Counted from the stretch's first letter, positions 33,385 through 46,300 are shown. The stretch: 64,000 nt of DNA from Phialocephala subalpina (GCA_900073065.1 FJOG01000002.1:1706243-1770242); one strand, 5' to 3'. Notes: generated by a model not told the origin, from the letters alone. Program-made: numbers and translations.

Positions 33385-35648
33385 ATGTCGGATCTTAACT
33401 CTTGGGAAGACGACCCTGCCGCGCAGGACGAGAATCTCTCGCGGCAGACGCAACAAATGAATTTGAACAACCAGCAACAGCAACAAGGAGGTAGCTTCCG
33501 TCCAGGCGCAACATCGTTCCAGCCCGGAGCCCAATCCTTTCAACCAGGTCAGAACTTCCAGCAATACGGTGGATATGATCAATATGGTCAGAATTACAAC
33601 AACTACCAAGGCGCTCAGGGCGCACAAGGCGGTTATGGTGGTTACCCCCAATATGGCCAGCAAGGTGGTTACAGTCAGTACCAGCAGGCACAGTATGGCC
33701 CAGGCTACAACCAAGGATACTGTAAGTCTCCTGTCGTAAGCGATTCATATTCGAAAGGTCTGTTCTAACGAGAGCGTTCTCACAGCTCAACAATACCCAG
33801 GCTATGCTCAACAAGGCCAAGCAGTGACATCGACATCCGCACAGCAACCGCTTCGCCAGACTCCTACGATCGCGAAACGACCTGCCGAAGGCTCCTCGAG
33901 TTCCGCAGAACTGAATAAGCCCATCACAGTGAAGGATGGAGCGCCAAAGGTTTTGAGCATAGGTGGAGATGCACCAAAGCCCAAAGCTAAGGTTCTCTCA
34001 ATCGGTGTCCCAGCTGCAGCGCCACCTGCCAAGAAAGAGCCTGAATCTGCTACTTCTGCAGTAACTCCAGCCGAAGCAGGAGCTAAGGTCAAGGCTGCAA
34101 AAGCAATTGAGAAGTCGGAGACGGCCTCTGCGAGCGGAAAGACATCACCCACACCTTCATCAGGTCGATCAAGTCCTACAAGAGCAGCAGCAAAGGCAGC
34201 CGCTCGCGAGATTGATGCTGTTGAGAAAGAACAGACCGCGGATGTCGATGAAGAGACACTGAAGGAAATCTATGGCAAAGAACATGTCAACATTATCTTC
34301 ATTGGACACGTTGATGCTGGCAAATCTACTCTCGGTGGTGCAATTTTGGTCCTGAGTGGCATGGTGGACGAGCGAACCTTGGACAAATACAAGAAGGAGG
34401 CGAAGGAGATGGGTCGTGAGAGTTGGTGGCTTTCTTGGGCACTAGATCTCACGAAGGAAGAGAGATCCAAGGGGAAGACTGTGGAAGTTGGACGGGCGTT
34501 CTTCGAGACCGAAAAGCGAAGATACAGTATTCTTGATGCGCCCGGCCACAAGACCTATGTGCCAAGTATGATTGGTGGCGCTTCACAGGCCGATGTTGGA
34601 ATCTTGGTTATTTCTGCACGAAAAGGAGAATATGAAACCGGTTTCGAAAAGGGTGGTCAGACTCGAGAGCACGCTATGCTGGCAAAGACACAGGGTGTGA
34701 ACAAGCTGGTTGTGGTCATCAACAAGATGGATGATCCTACAGTCGAGTGGTCAGAGAAGAGATACAACGAGTGCACAACCAAGCTCGCTCAATTCTTGAA
34801 GGGTACCGGATACAACCTCAAGACAGACGTCTTCTTCATGCCTATCGCCGCACAGCAATTGATGGGTCTTAAGGACCGAATCCCGCCTGGAGTGTGCTCA
34901 TTCTACAATGGACCATCTCTCCTCGAATATCTCGACAACATGGCTGCACTGGAAAGAAAGGTCAACGCACCATTCATGATGCCTATCAATGGCAAGTATC
35001 GTGATATGGGTACTCTCGTGGAAGGCAAGATCGAGGCTGGTGTCATTAAGAAGAACATGTCTTTGGTAATGATGCCTAACCGAGAAAAGGTCGACGTTGC
35101 AGCACTCTACGGAGAGACCGAGGAAGAAGTCAATACTGCGCAGTGCGGAGACCAAGTTCGTATCCGGTTGCGTGGTATCGAAGAAGAAGATATTCTGCCT
35201 GGTTTCGTCTTGTGCTCGCCGAAGCGATTGGTGCATTGCGTTACTGCTTTCGAGGCACAAATCCGTGTTCTGGACCTAAAGAGCATCTTGTCGGCCGGGT
35301 TCAATTGCGTCTTGCATGTTCACTCAGCAATTGAAGAAGTTACGTTCGCGGCCCTACTTCACAGCCTGCAGAAGGGCACGGGTAGGAGAAGCAAGAAGCC
35401 TCCAACTCATGCCAAGAGAGGCGATAGTATCATTGCGAGAATGGAGGTCATCGGTGGTGCGGGATCTGTCTGTGTAGAAAGATTCGAGGATTATCCTCAA
35501 CTGGGAAGATTTACGCTCAGAGATCAGGTAAGAGAGACACTCCTATGTCAACGAATACACGCATACTGACATTTCACAGGGTCAAACCATTGCTATTGGT
35601 AAGATTACGAAGCTGATCAAGGCTGAGGACGAGGGCCCAACTGCTTAA
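33385..35648 (+). CDS. SUP35: Translation release factor eRF3 with prion-like domain
   Basis: Three exons (33385-33721, 33786-35527, 35580-35648) encode 715 residues. The start MSDLNSWEDDPAAQDENL is the usual filamentous-fungal N-terminus. Residues 25-115 are rich in Gln, Asn, Tyr and Gly (NYNNYQGAQGAQGGYGGYPQ), the prion-like N domain. A charged Lys/Glu/Ala/Ser-rich M region follows to about 270. The GTPase domain then begins: HVNIIFIGHVDAGKST (G1), DAPGHKTYVPSM (G3), NKMDDP (G4). Two beta-barrel domains follow and the protein ends ITKLIKAEDEGPTA. With eRF1 it promotes GTP-dependent termination in the cytosol. The first intron falls inside the Q/Y-rich stretch, the second in the last barrel. 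Confidence 0.95.
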
Positions 35649-36239
35649 ACGACTAATGGGAACTCAACGATGACTTATGTATCTGGGGCGGAGAAGGTCT
35701 AAGGCGCAGAAGAACGGCTCTACATTTCTGCATTCGCATAGAGAACTTCATGTATACCAAGCTATAGGCATGGGTCATGATTCACTCGCGGTGGGAGGAG
35801 ATACACGCATCTAAATAAAAGCCTTCGATTCAGACTTGCCTTTGCCCATCATGAGGGTTTATGTATGTTTGTCTAGGATCATTGTCTTGCTGCCCAACTT
35901 CTGGGTACGATACTCCAGAATGCATATAGAGAATCACAAGTCATTTCTTGATAATGAGGATGTCGGAATCTGGAAACAATTAGCATCCACAGTGCCACAA
36001 TTTACCCTCATGCTCATACTTTCCTCTATTATAATGCAAGCACCCCATCTTTCCTAAATAGACCGCATTCGCAACCTTGCATGCCTTCCCTTCGAATTTC
36101 GAGAATACCAATCAGGTGACCGTCCTAAAGAGTGACCGACGACCGCCTAACGGGGATGGCTTCCACTTCCACCACACCGCATGACTCCTTCCCCAAATTT
36201 CAAGGCAACGAACTTTACCCAATGTGAAAACTATAAAGA
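35649..36239. other. Intergenic region
   Basis: SUP35 3' flank and sirtuin promoter; no gene or clear motif seen. Confidence 0.5.
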
Positions 36240-37379
36240 ATGCTCCTCGCTCCAAGAGCAATTTCTCACATTTCAAAATTCTCAACGCTCACACGAACAA
36301 TGGCCTCTCAAGCAGGACCCAAGCCTCCCAAGTCCTCCTACGGACCTAGCACCGACGTTCAAGAATTCCACGACGTACTCAAATCCTCGAAACGGATTTT
36401 AGCACTATGTGGTGCAGGACTGAGTGCTGCGAGTGGGTTGGGGACTTTCAGAGGTGCAGGAGGCATGTGGAGGAATCACAAAGCTACGACACTGGCTACT
36501 CCCGAGGCTTTCGAGAGAGATCCTGGATTAGTGTGGTTGTTCTACAGTTACAGGAGGCATATGGCGTTGAAGGCCAAGCCGAATGCGGGGCATTATGCTT
36601 TGGTGGAGATGTCGAAGAAGATGGGAAGTTTTATTACGATGACGCAGAATGTGGATGGTAAGTGGGTTACTGTTTTTGAGGAGGAGGAGGATCATGTGAA
36701 GCTCACTCCTTCTTACTTACGCGGTTCTTCTAATCTTTTAGATTTAGAGGCCGATTACTGATCTATGATAGGCCTCTCCCAGAGAGCGGAGCACCCAAGA
36801 GAACAGCTAAAACTCCTCCACGGCTCCCTCTTCGATATCAAATGTTTCAACTGTGACTACATCCAGTTGAACAATTTCGAGGACCCTTTCCACCCCCTTC
36901 TCGCCATCTCCTCAGACGAAGACGCTCGTCTAGCTCCCTCAGCCAACAACGTTCAAGCCACAGCCGCCTACCTCGATCCCAACGTCGGCACCTCAACCGT
37001 AAATCCCGACGATTTGCCTCATTGCCCATCATGTAAAACCGGTCTCCTTCGACCAGGCGTTGTGTGGTTCGGAGAATCGCTGCCAGAAGATACCCTAGCC
37101 GAGATTGATCAATTCATTCTGGAGGATAAGATGGATTTGATGCTAGTTATTGGAACGACGGCCACTGTGTACCCAGCTGCTAGCTATGTTAACCAAGCGA
37201 AAAGGAGAGGAGCTAGGGTTGCGGTTGTGAATATGGATGGGCTTGATGGTGAGTTGGGTGCTGCGAGTAATTTGAGGAGAGGAGATTTCTTGTTCCAGGG
37301 TGATGCGGCGAAGATTTTGCCGGAGATTTTGAAGCCGGTTATTGGGGAGTTGAAGATCCCTGAGGTGGAGGGTGTGTAA
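36240..37379 (+). CDS. Class III (SIRT5-like) NAD-dependent deacylase
   Basis: Two exons, 36240-36657 and 36772-37379, encode 341 residues. The 114-bp intron join gives [17 protein letters not shown]-binding motifs [18 protein letters not shown] and TQNVDG and the catalytic His (KLLHGSLFD) are present. The structural zinc site is formed by CFNC and [13 protein letters not shown] carries the Tyr-x-x-Arg pair that in SIRT5 binds acidic acyl groups, so desuccinylase or demalonylase activity is expected. A start at 36240 adds a basic, Ser-rich leader ([20 protein letters not shown]) suitable for mitochondria; a start at 36300 would give a cytosolic form. The insert between the Cys pairs (residues about 205-240) is longer than in bacterial members. 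Confidence 0.92.
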
Positions 37380-38170
37380 GCAGAAGAGAGGAGGAAGGAA
37401 ATACAGGCCGACATCGCGAAAGGTGAAAAGAGGGTATGAAGTTGGAAAAGGGCCTTATCAAGCTTTCCCAGAGAGAAATACAGTAGGTGCTACGAAGGGC
37501 TGGATGGCACAAGAAATGCCAGAATCGGTCCGATCATCTTAAAGTTCCAACTTGACTTGGACATTTCAACGAGACAGGATTGAATATTCGATATTAGACA
37601 TTCACCATCCTTATAAGAACTTCAAATAAACACTTCCAGATCCCGCGTGCTTCCTGACATTGCGTAGCTGTATGAAACTAGCACCGATTTACTTCCCATT
37701 GACTTCCCATTGACTGCTTTGAAATGGACTCGATGTATGCGATGGAAGAGATGAAAGCTTTGATAGCGCCGTCTCACACAACTCAATGGCCCGCTGAGAC
37801 TTAAGCATAACCCAATAAGTGGCGTTGAACGAACGCATGGCAAGGACGCAATGTCAGCCTCAGCAGAGCCCAAAGTCTCGAAATCCACTTGGGCTTTTGG
37901 CAAATGGCTTTCTAAAACGATAGAATAGTACAAAGTTTTGACCTCTTTGAATAGCACCTATTTCATAGAGCCATCAACCGCATCGCAAAAGGCCAAAAAT
38001 ATATGATTTTGGATTGCTAATGTCCTCGTCCAGAGTCGGGGAGAAGGCGGCACCCTTGTCAAGAGCGGGAGCGCTAGCAATGCAGGCCCACAAAAAAAGT
38101 TTGGGACTAAAATCATCAATCGCCATTTGATCCGCAACCTGGAAGCTCTCAAATTCCATTTTAGATTGTC
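37380..38170. other. Intergenic region
   Basis: No gene supported; minus frames at 37622-38224 look accidental. A short tandem duplication of ACTTCCCATTG lies near 37690. Confidence 0.45.
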
Positions 38171-39976
38171 TTGATGCTCCAATGCCATAGAATACTCTCT
38201 AGGCGCGTCACTCGACAATCTCACCTAGCAATCAACCACACGCGACAATACAACTTCCGCCCAATGGAGGCTGTACGCGAACCTCGAACTCCTCAGTCGC
38301 AGAAGGGCGACCGTGGTCAAGGCGGGAAGAAAAGATCACTCCAGGGAGGACAATGGGCAAAAAGACAGAAGACTCGCAAGGAGAAGCCTGTGAACGAAGG
38401 TTCGCACGAAGAAGTTCTTGTGGCCGATATTCGAGCTCTTTTCGCGAAGCAGAAGCTCTCGCAAGCACCGGAGGGAGATATTGTTAAGAAGGAAGAGAAT
38501 GCGGACGATATCAAGACTGAGGAGGTCGACTCGACCCGGGTTGGAAATGGAGAGTCTACCAATGAGGTCGGCAAAGCGATACTGCCAGATAAATTCGCGG
38601 AGATTGAGGTGGAAGTTGTCGAAATATCCTCCACAGGCGACGGCCTTGCTATACACCCTGACTCAGACCAAATCTACGTTGTACCCTTCAGCACACCTGG
38701 AGATATCGTCAAAGCGAAGGTTATCACGCATTTCAAAAATGAACATTACTCTCTAGCAGATTTCGTCTCCGTTGTGAAAGCAGGATCTCTGCGAGACGAC
38801 AGTCGAGTCAACTGCAAATACTTCGCCAGTTGTTCTGGATGTCAATTCCAGATGTTGGATTACCCGACACAATTGGCACACAAGAAGACTATTGTAGAGA
38901 AGGCATACAAGAACTTCTCGCAGTTGCCTCCGGAGCTCATGCCATTGATTGGTGACACCATTGGGAGTCCGTTGCGATATGGATATAGAACCAAGCTCAC
39001 GCCTCACTTCGATGGACCTCCAGGACCAAGGAGAGATAGGAATAAGGTGTTCAAGGAAATCCCTGAGATTGGATTCATGGCAAAGAACCGAAGAGTTACG
39101 TTGGACATCGAAGACTGCCCAATTGGCACGGAAGCAGTGCGAATGGGTATGAAGAGAGAAAGAGAGCGAGTGGGTGAGAAATTGAGCACATACAGAAAGG
39201 GTGTCACGATATTGCTGCGTGAAAACACTCTCAGAGTACGAAACGACGATGAACAAGCTTCCAAAGATATACCGGATACCATCAAAACCACGACAGAGAA
39301 GTACACGGACTTCAAATCTTGTATCACGGACAACAATGGGACGTCGACAGAGTACATTGGCGACTTTGTCTTTACTAACATTGCCGGTTCATTCTTCCAA
39401 AACAATAATTCAATCCTGACACCTTTCACTCAATACATCCGAGATAACATCCTGCCACCTACGCCATCCTCAGCTGAACCTCCAATCAAGTATCTTATTG
39501 ATGCATATTCAGGATCTGGATTGTTCACAATAACACTGTCTTCGCTCTTCGAATCTTCAATGGGTATCGACATCTCTGGACCTTCAATAACTTCAGCAAA
39601 AGAAAACGCCAAGTTGAATAATTTACCCGAATCACAGTGCTCTTTCATGGCAGCAGATGCACCAGAGCTCTTCAAGTCCGTCAAATACCCCAAGGATGAA
39701 ACAGTCGTGGTTATCGATCCTCCAAGAAAAGGATGTGATGAGAGCTTCTTGAACCAGTTGATGCAGTTTGGGCCAAAGAGAGTTGTCTACGTGAGCTGCA
39801 ACGTCCACACCCAAGCAAGAGATGTGGGAGTCTTGGTCAGGGGGAGTGAAGTTGGGGCGAGGTACAATCTCGAGTCCCTAATAGGGTTCGACTTCTTTCC
39901 TCAGACGGCACACGTCGAGGGTGTAGCAGTGCTCAGCAGAGTAGACCCCGAAGAGAAAGTTGGAAAAGCAGAATAG
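38171..39976 (+). CDS. TRM2: tRNA (uracil-5-)-methyltransferase, Trm2-like
   Basis: A single exon of 601 residues. An N-terminal basic leader (RILSRRVTRQSHLAINHTRQ) resembles a mitochondrial presequence; Met at 38264 is an internal alternative. A TRAM domain lies at about 135-200 (EIEVEVVEISSTGDGLAIHPD). A Cys cluster (CKYFASCSGCQFQML) follows, typical of the RumA/TrmA group. The SAM-dependent methyltransferase fold includes YLIDAYSGSGLFTITLS, VVVIDPPRKGCDESF and the catalytic Cys in VVYVSCNVHTQARDV. The enzyme forms m5U54 in tRNA; yeast Trm2 also has nuclease-linked roles in repair. The fold ends normally. Confidence 0.93.
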   Translation: MMLQCHRILSRRVTRQSHLAINHTRQYNFRPMEAVREPRTPQSQKGDRGQGGKKRSLQGGQWAKRQKTRKEKPVNEGSHEEVLVADIRALFAKQKLSQAPEGDIVKKEENADDIKTEEVDSTRVGNGESTNEVGKAILPDKFAEIEVEVVEISSTGDGLAIHPDSDQIYVVPFSTPGDIVKAKVITHFKNEHYSLADFVSVVKAGSLRDDSRVNCKYFASCSGCQFQMLDYPTQLAHKKTIVEKAYKNFSQLPPELMPLIGDTIGSPLRYGYRTKLTPHFDGPPGPRRDRNKVFKEIPEIGFMAKNRRVTLDIEDCPIGTEAVRMGMKRERERVGEKLSTYRKGVTILLRENTLRVRNDDEQASKDIPDTIKTTTEKYTDFKSCITDNNGTSTEYIGDFVFTNIAGSFFQNNNSILTPFTQYIRDNILPPTPSSAEPPIKYLIDAYSGSGLFTITLSSLFESSMGIDISGPSITSAKENAKLNNLPESQCSFMAADAPELFKSVKYPKDETVVVIDPPRKGCDESFLNQLMQFGPKRVVYVSCNVHTQARDVGVLVRGSEVGARYNLESLIGFDFFPQTAHVEGVAVLSRVDPEEKVGKAE

Positions 39977-42723
39977 ATATGCAACCGGAATGCCCCCTAC
40001 CACACACCTTCAATCTGTCAACTGTTGTCGATGTTTTGGTCCATCTTTTTGACCCTCGTTGATTTCATTTACACATGTTTGCCATATATCCCAAGCGCGC
40101 TTCAGTCTCAAGTGTGACACAATGGTCTCTTCTACTCTTAGCTACCTTCACTTTTCAATACTTATTAAGTTCTGGACGCAGTGACTTCTACTTTAGGCTA
40201 GGATTTCTTGGACGAAGAGTCGACTTCGCAGATGCTAACGAGAATATCTTCCACGCGGAACTTCTGTCTTCATAGCCCCGGGGAAACAATAGATTTCTTT
40301 CGTCAAAGTTCAGAGGACCGCAACATTTACGCTATCAGGGTCAAGATGGACGATACCGGCACTGGACTGATATCTACTTGCTTGCATTGTCGTTGAGGAG
40401 ACCGGTACTCATGAGGTGGCGGGTCATCATTTGCTGCTGCATGGTTGTACATGATGCGGTGTCGATCATCTTCCATACCGCCGGAGTATGAAGTCTGGAT
40501 ATCTGGCAAGCTCTAGGACGGTGTCGGTGAGAACCTCCGAGTACCGGAGGATGAATCCATATCCGCCCCAGTACTACTTTTGAGTCATGTTTCGCTAGGT
40601 GGTATGAAAAGGCAGCGGAGACATGACAGTATCACATGTAGCCTCACGTGTCGAACCTCCACTCGCCCACTCACGTGGAGGACTCTTTCCGAACCAATGA
40701 ATTCGTTGTCGCCTTGTCCTTGCCTTGTGCAGTGCCACGATACCTTCAAATCCGGGGCGGCACGCTGCAGCCGCCGAGGCAGCAAGGCGATTCTGGGGTC
40801 ACAATATTGGCCTTCTCGCCCAGCGGTTGGGGAGATGCGGCCTGCGAGGCACCACAACACATCAAACACATCAGATTCGTTCGCATAGTAGAGCGCCCAA
40901 CCTGCTGGCCTCCGCGGTTTGCGCTGTGGTTCGGATCGTCAACCTGTTTCACTGAGTATTCGTCAACTTGTTGAGGCGCACAAAGACGGTGACGAAGAAG
41001 AAGCTGTGCCTAGATGCGGGCGAAGAATTTAAATCTGCCGGAACAGGAAGCCTCGTCCCATCGCGAAGCACACGTCACAATTGAAGTTGCTGTTGCCAGC
41101 CATGATGCTGTACGAGGCGCAATATGCGCAAACAAAGCCTTGGATCTCGGTTCGTTGAGGAAACATGGAAACTTGGAAAGGGGAGAATCTATCACAAGCA
41201 CTTGTCATATGAGATGTTACAGCCAGGAACGCTGAATTGCGATTCGCGATGCTGCACTATAGTCATCACAATGCTTCGCCTCGATCAAACACGAACAGAA
41301 ATCATGCAAACCAACTCTCGGCCATGAGAGGGAGCTCGTAGATGCCAACTTGACCTGTCCCTTTGGTTGCTTCATTGTAGCTGACCTGGAACGAGCTGGA
41401 GCTGGAACAAGAAGCTCGAATGAGCAAGAACTGCGAATCCCCCACTCATCACCAACCCACGCAATTCGAGGGATCCAGGCGAGCCGCGGCCTTTCTTTGG
41501 GATTTTGCGCTCAGGAGAATTTCCACACCGAGACACCTCCGGCGTTCGCAGAGGAATTGTTGCGACTTTGTAGGAAGGTGGGGGTAGACCCCACGGAAAA
41601 TACAAACGTGGGGTCTGACCTTCTGAGACACCCAGGCTCTTGACATCGGCGAAATCTGGAAGCTGGAAAAAACAAACACATGCACAAAGCACCTGGACTT
41701 GTCGTCCAGACTTGGGGATCACGAAACGAGTGGAGGGACATTTTTCATTTTTCACTTCTCTTTTGCTCTCATGCCCTTGAGTTATGAGGACTTAGATGTA
41801 CATCTGACGATTCGGGTATTGAAAGGGTATCGGACCGTACTGCCCCGCTATCGCCATGACTAGAACTCCTCAGGGTCCTGACTTTTTGTTCTGGCTCTTC
41901 GTCTGTTCGGAGAGATCTGAGCATATGCATTCAACCGTTGCGATTCAGGATTAGGGAGTTCGTTCCGGCCTCCTTACCGTTGCGGAACTGACAGTGGTGG
42001 ACTTCCGGCTGAATTCTTGAATTCTGACTAGAACACCTTTGGAAGCTGTGTCGTCTCGAGGTGAAGGCAAAGGGCCGTGGAGAGGTGAAACAGCGGTGAA
42101 AGTAAGCATTTTCTCACTCGTGGTTGGCTGCACGAGGATCACGGAAACCAGGTGTGCCATCCGGCGAGTTTGGCGGTGTCGACTGTGCTCAACGAATGGT
42201 GGGGGATCAGACTTCTTGACTCGGTGTTTGGTTGACGAAGATGCAGCCTGAGTGGTTGCTTGTTGCTCGGGCATCGATATTCGCAGTGCACACCGCAAAC
42301 TCAGACACGGTGAAAGGGAGCCGGAGAGCCATAGGGATGAAAAGAAAAAAGAGTCGCGCCCCCATACGCCAGCATCCGCGTTCTGGCTCAGACCTGCTGC
42401 CTGTCATATATGACTCTTGATTTCCACACGAAAGCAACATAAATAACAAACGAAGCCCGAATCCAGCCCTTTTGCATTTAATCAATATATTCTTGGACTC
42501 TTACCTTCCGTTCTCGTTGCAGCGCAGCAGACCAGTACGCTTACGAAAGACTTATTGTTACACACTCACACTGCGCCTCGGCATCACGAATATTTACGAG
42601 AAGAACCGGCGACCGAACACGAAAACTCACCGTGTTAAATCAGCAACGAATTCTTACAAGAGAACCATCTCGCGCCGAAGGGTTCCCCAGTTCCCCGGAA
42701 TCTCCAGAGAATCCACAGCAAAC
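39977..42723. other. Gene-poor region with a hairpin
   Basis: I see no supported gene in 2.7 kb. Several overlapping open frames on both strands (40580-40974, 41350-41755) reflect local composition, not a recognisable protein. A hairpin-forming inverted repeat lies at 41575-41622. The last few hundred bases are probably the promoter and leader of the next small gene. Confidence 0.45.
41575..41622. repeat. Inverted repeat, potential hairpin
   Basis: AGACCCCACG (41586-41595) is the exact reverse complement of CGTGGGGTCT (41607-41616), with an 11-nt loop. The outer AAGGT (41575-41579) can pair with ACCTT (41618-41622). No function is assigned. Confidence 0.55.
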
Positions 42724-43351
42724 ATGTATTTCTCATTTTCGCCGTCACCACCTTCAACCAGTAAGTAAATATTTCGTGTTACTGTTTGTGCCAAGTTTCG
42801 CGTGTAAGTGCAACACGAACGCGAGTTGTACGCATACACGTATAGACGTGGCAACAAAAATGTCCGAAGCCCACGCAGACATTTACACGTCTTAAATATC
42901 TGTCAGTTATGGAACATTCAAGACTGACTTTACCAAAGGTTACTCCACAGCACCTATGGATATCCCATCATCCTCCCGCTCGAGACCTCAGTCACCGTCC
43001 TGCGCATACCCATCATGGCCACGACGCGCATCCCTCTCCTCGAACTCGAGTGAAGAAGAGCACCAGTCCAGCTCCTTTATCATCTCGGACGAGGAACTCT
43101 TCCCAGACGTCTTCGATGACCAAGACTGCACGCCTCCTGCCACCCCTCACTCCCACGCAAGCCGATCACCAGCGTCACCCTCGATGTTATGCGATATGGT
43201 TGTCGAGAACGGATCTCTGATGCGCCAACTGATGGCAGAAGAGAAAGCGAAGAAGGAACGAAGACGTCGCAAGAGCGCTTCGTCGAAGAAGTCAAGAAGT
43301 GGAAGCGGCACATCGAAACATATGAGCCCTATCTTGGAGGCTGGTGAATGA
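42724..43351 (+). CDS. Small conserved-looking fungal protein of unknown function
   Basis: Two exons (42724-42760 and 42951-43351) encode 145 residues; the 190-bp intron is long for this genome. It starts MYFSFSPSPPSTTPMDIPS. A Ser/Pro-rich part leads to the ordered-looking acidic block SSFIISDEELFPDVFDD, then PSMLCDMVVENGSLMRQLM, and a very basic tail (KKERRRRKSASSKKSRSGS). Similar small proteins with an ISDEEL/FPDVF-like block are, to my memory, widespread in filamentous ascomycetes and uncharacterised. The basic tail hints at a nuclear site. It sits alone between two gene-poor stretches, which may give it a large promoter. Confidence 0.7.
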
Positions 43352-46300
43352 GGGGTAATGGAGCTGCAACGTGGGCCAAGAAAGACATATTTTGGGTGAG
43401 TTCACGGTCCAACTTACGGACGTACACCAACATGTTGGTGATTGTGAGCGCATCTTGCTGACTTCTGCCCCAAGATATCGAAATAATCGTATCTGCAAGG
43501 AAAGACCTACTGTGATCTAAACAGTATAGGCAATTATTGTCGAGAAGAACAAGACATCCCGCCATGCCTCGCCAGACCGCCTTGTCATCGCAACAAGCCA
43601 TGACGCCACGATTCATTCACACGCAGTCTAAGCGGGGTGAAACGAAAAGGATTCGGATTGCGATATCGAGTCGCGCTCGAACGCAAAAGTGATCTTTGCA
43701 TTGCCTTCTTGGGTGGATTCCTGGTTGAAGATCATCTTTAACGAGATTGCAACCTTATCGATTGCTTTTTCCTGGGGTATCGTTGTCGAGCACATATCCA
43801 CAAGGCAGATTCCTCGTCTAAGAGAGCCTGAAGGAGATTAAACATCACATCATCTTCAACAAAGCATTGATGTGACAATATCTCATCGTCCACGGGTCAT
43901 TCGTTTCGATAATTTGCATTAAATGCTGCGGCGAAGCTGGAGTCGAGGCTATCGTGAGAATCGTTAGCTTCGTTTATCGCAGCGGCCGGGACGGGCCTGG
44001 ACAAGGAAGTCGAAGAAGGGAAGGCGTGAGCGGGGAGCGAGCGGGATCTTGTTGGACAGTGATCGACCGCACTCAGATAATGGACTGTTCAGAGCCGGTG
44101 TTTGAGGCGAGCAGAGACTGGACGAAACTTACTTTCGCCAGCGGTAACACGAAGAAACGGGAGAGGAGAGACGGGATGGATTCGTGAAGTTTCTTCTGTT
44201 GTTTTGTTGAACTTGATAATTTGAAATCCTGTTTCGACATTTGAATTTCCCAATATGTGGAAGCCCTGAAAAGTGTGGCACTGAGTGAAAATTTGTGACA
44301 GCCGTTTGAGAAAAACAACGAGGCTGGCCTGCGGCCGAGAGCGGAAAGGGGGGTTATCGAGTAAGCACCTCCCTAGCTAGCTTCACTTTACGCGCCGACA
44401 CGCTTTGAGAAAGAAACCCACCGTCCAATTAGAGAATTTCTAGACGAATTTTCGTTAAAAGCTTCCCCTATTGTCCAATCACGAGAAGAGCACAGCTTCA
44501 TTTTCTTGACGCATAAAATTCCCAAGCCTCAAACTTTGTTGTGCTCTCAAAATGTGACAGACGTCGGAGGAGAGACGCCACACTACGAGGTAACGTGGGA
44601 CGACTTTTCATCCCCACCCCAAGCTTGGAGATGGTGTGGTTGAAAATTGCTTGGGAAAAGCAGGTACAAATCGGAAAACTGGACGAAAGCAGGTAGGTGC
44701 ATGGCAGGCACTATTAGGCTTTGCAGACACTTTATAAGAAACATTTTGGCTGTTCCCCTCAGTTGTAACACAAAACAGACCCTACAACTTTCTACCCCGC
44801 GATAGATGGGATCAGCAACTGTGCCAGCGGGAAGCTTGGGCCTCTCTGCAAGGTGAGGCGGGAGAGCAGATGTCGCACATGCCGATATTAAGCCTGCCAT
44901 AATGTGAACAATATAACGGCCAGGTTGATTGAAGATAACGATAGACATGGAAGGTATCCGAGAGGTGAAGAAAGAGAATGCGTGGGATAGCAGCGGTCAA
45001 TTGTCACAATATCAAGCATCCTGGAGCTCGAACCATGAACCCCTATGCATTACCGTCACATCTGGCCATTTTGCATGCTAGATAGCTTTTTTGGGCAACT
45101 ATTGATCGATAGAAGCAAGCATTGTATCTGTCAACCCCGTTCGAGCTCTGACTGTGGGATTAGCAACCAGGCGCATAAGATCAGACAGAGCAGGTCCGGA
45201 CGCCACAGCTCCCAACCCCTCACTTTTTGTGTTGCTGTCGAACGCAGGCTGACGGGTACCGTCTCACTCCGCAAGATCCTAAATTGAGGGCGCTCCAACG
45301 GTATTTAAGTTGGATGAGGAAAGAACCGGATGACGCTGAGGGCGTGGAACATCTCGGACTCGAGCGTCTGAGAATAGGAGAGACATTCGAAGAAGACTCC
45401 ATTCACAAAGGCTTTGTAGACGCTGGCTCCATTTAGTAGTTTTGGGGGCATTTTTCTTTGTCCAGTCGTTGGCGGTCAACAGCACCTTGGGCTCGTGAGT
45501 GGATGGAATTGTGATGAAGCTGCATGGCCGTGCTGTTGGTGTTGTCCAATGGGTGCCCCGAGGTGCCTTTCGACGTGGCCTTGGCTTGACACTGGCCAGG
45601 GAAGGCGGCGCTCCCTGCCACGGAACCCTGAGTGAAGTTCGCTCCACTGGCCACTAGCGACCGACCCCTCCCGCCAAACGAATCCCGTGAAAGCATGTCA
45701 CGTCCTCGACTTGCCCAACCGTGGACCTCGAAGAGCATCAACCACCAGTGATCACGCTCACAGCCTCGTTATGGATTCGTTCGGATGCCTCAAAAGCGTA
45801 ATGAGCCAAATACTTCGTCTCCACCTTGTCCCCAGACGCCGCCGACCGATTCGCCTGTCTGCCAATGCCACTTTCCCTCATCCTCCTCGAGGCCGCGAAG
45901 ACGGCCCAATATCAGAGTCCTAATGTGCCGAACATGGTTCATTGCTCAGCACGCTACTGCCCTGGATGGACATGGAGCTCCATCTCGCATTGAATTTGAG
46001 CCACTCCTGCAGTGCGAACCACCCTTCAATGCCCCATACTAGGCTTTGCTAGGCTTTGCTAGACGGCGAGATGTGGTCGAAGAGCAGCAGGGCCTCTTAA
46101 GCGGTATGCAGTGGCTGCTCTATCCTAGCTCCTCGAGCTGCGACTTGATGCATCGAGATGAGCCGGACGCATCCGCTTGAGATCCCATGGTTCGGCTAGA
46201 AATGCGTGTCTAATTCTGGCTTCGGATCATCCACTGATAGCTCGAATCACCTTCTCTTAACCGCCTTGCTCTTCAACGCTCTCAGACTTGATGGGGCCAT

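Noticed and set aside
32692..33768. Continuous open frame as a 231-residue N-terminal extension of SUP35
   Set aside because: The normal conserved eRF3 start lies at 33385, and the upstream part after the A8 run reads better in another frame. The extension looks accidental.
40580..40974. Several overlapping open frames on both strands
   Set aside because: Mutual overlap in all frames indicates low stop density, not genes.
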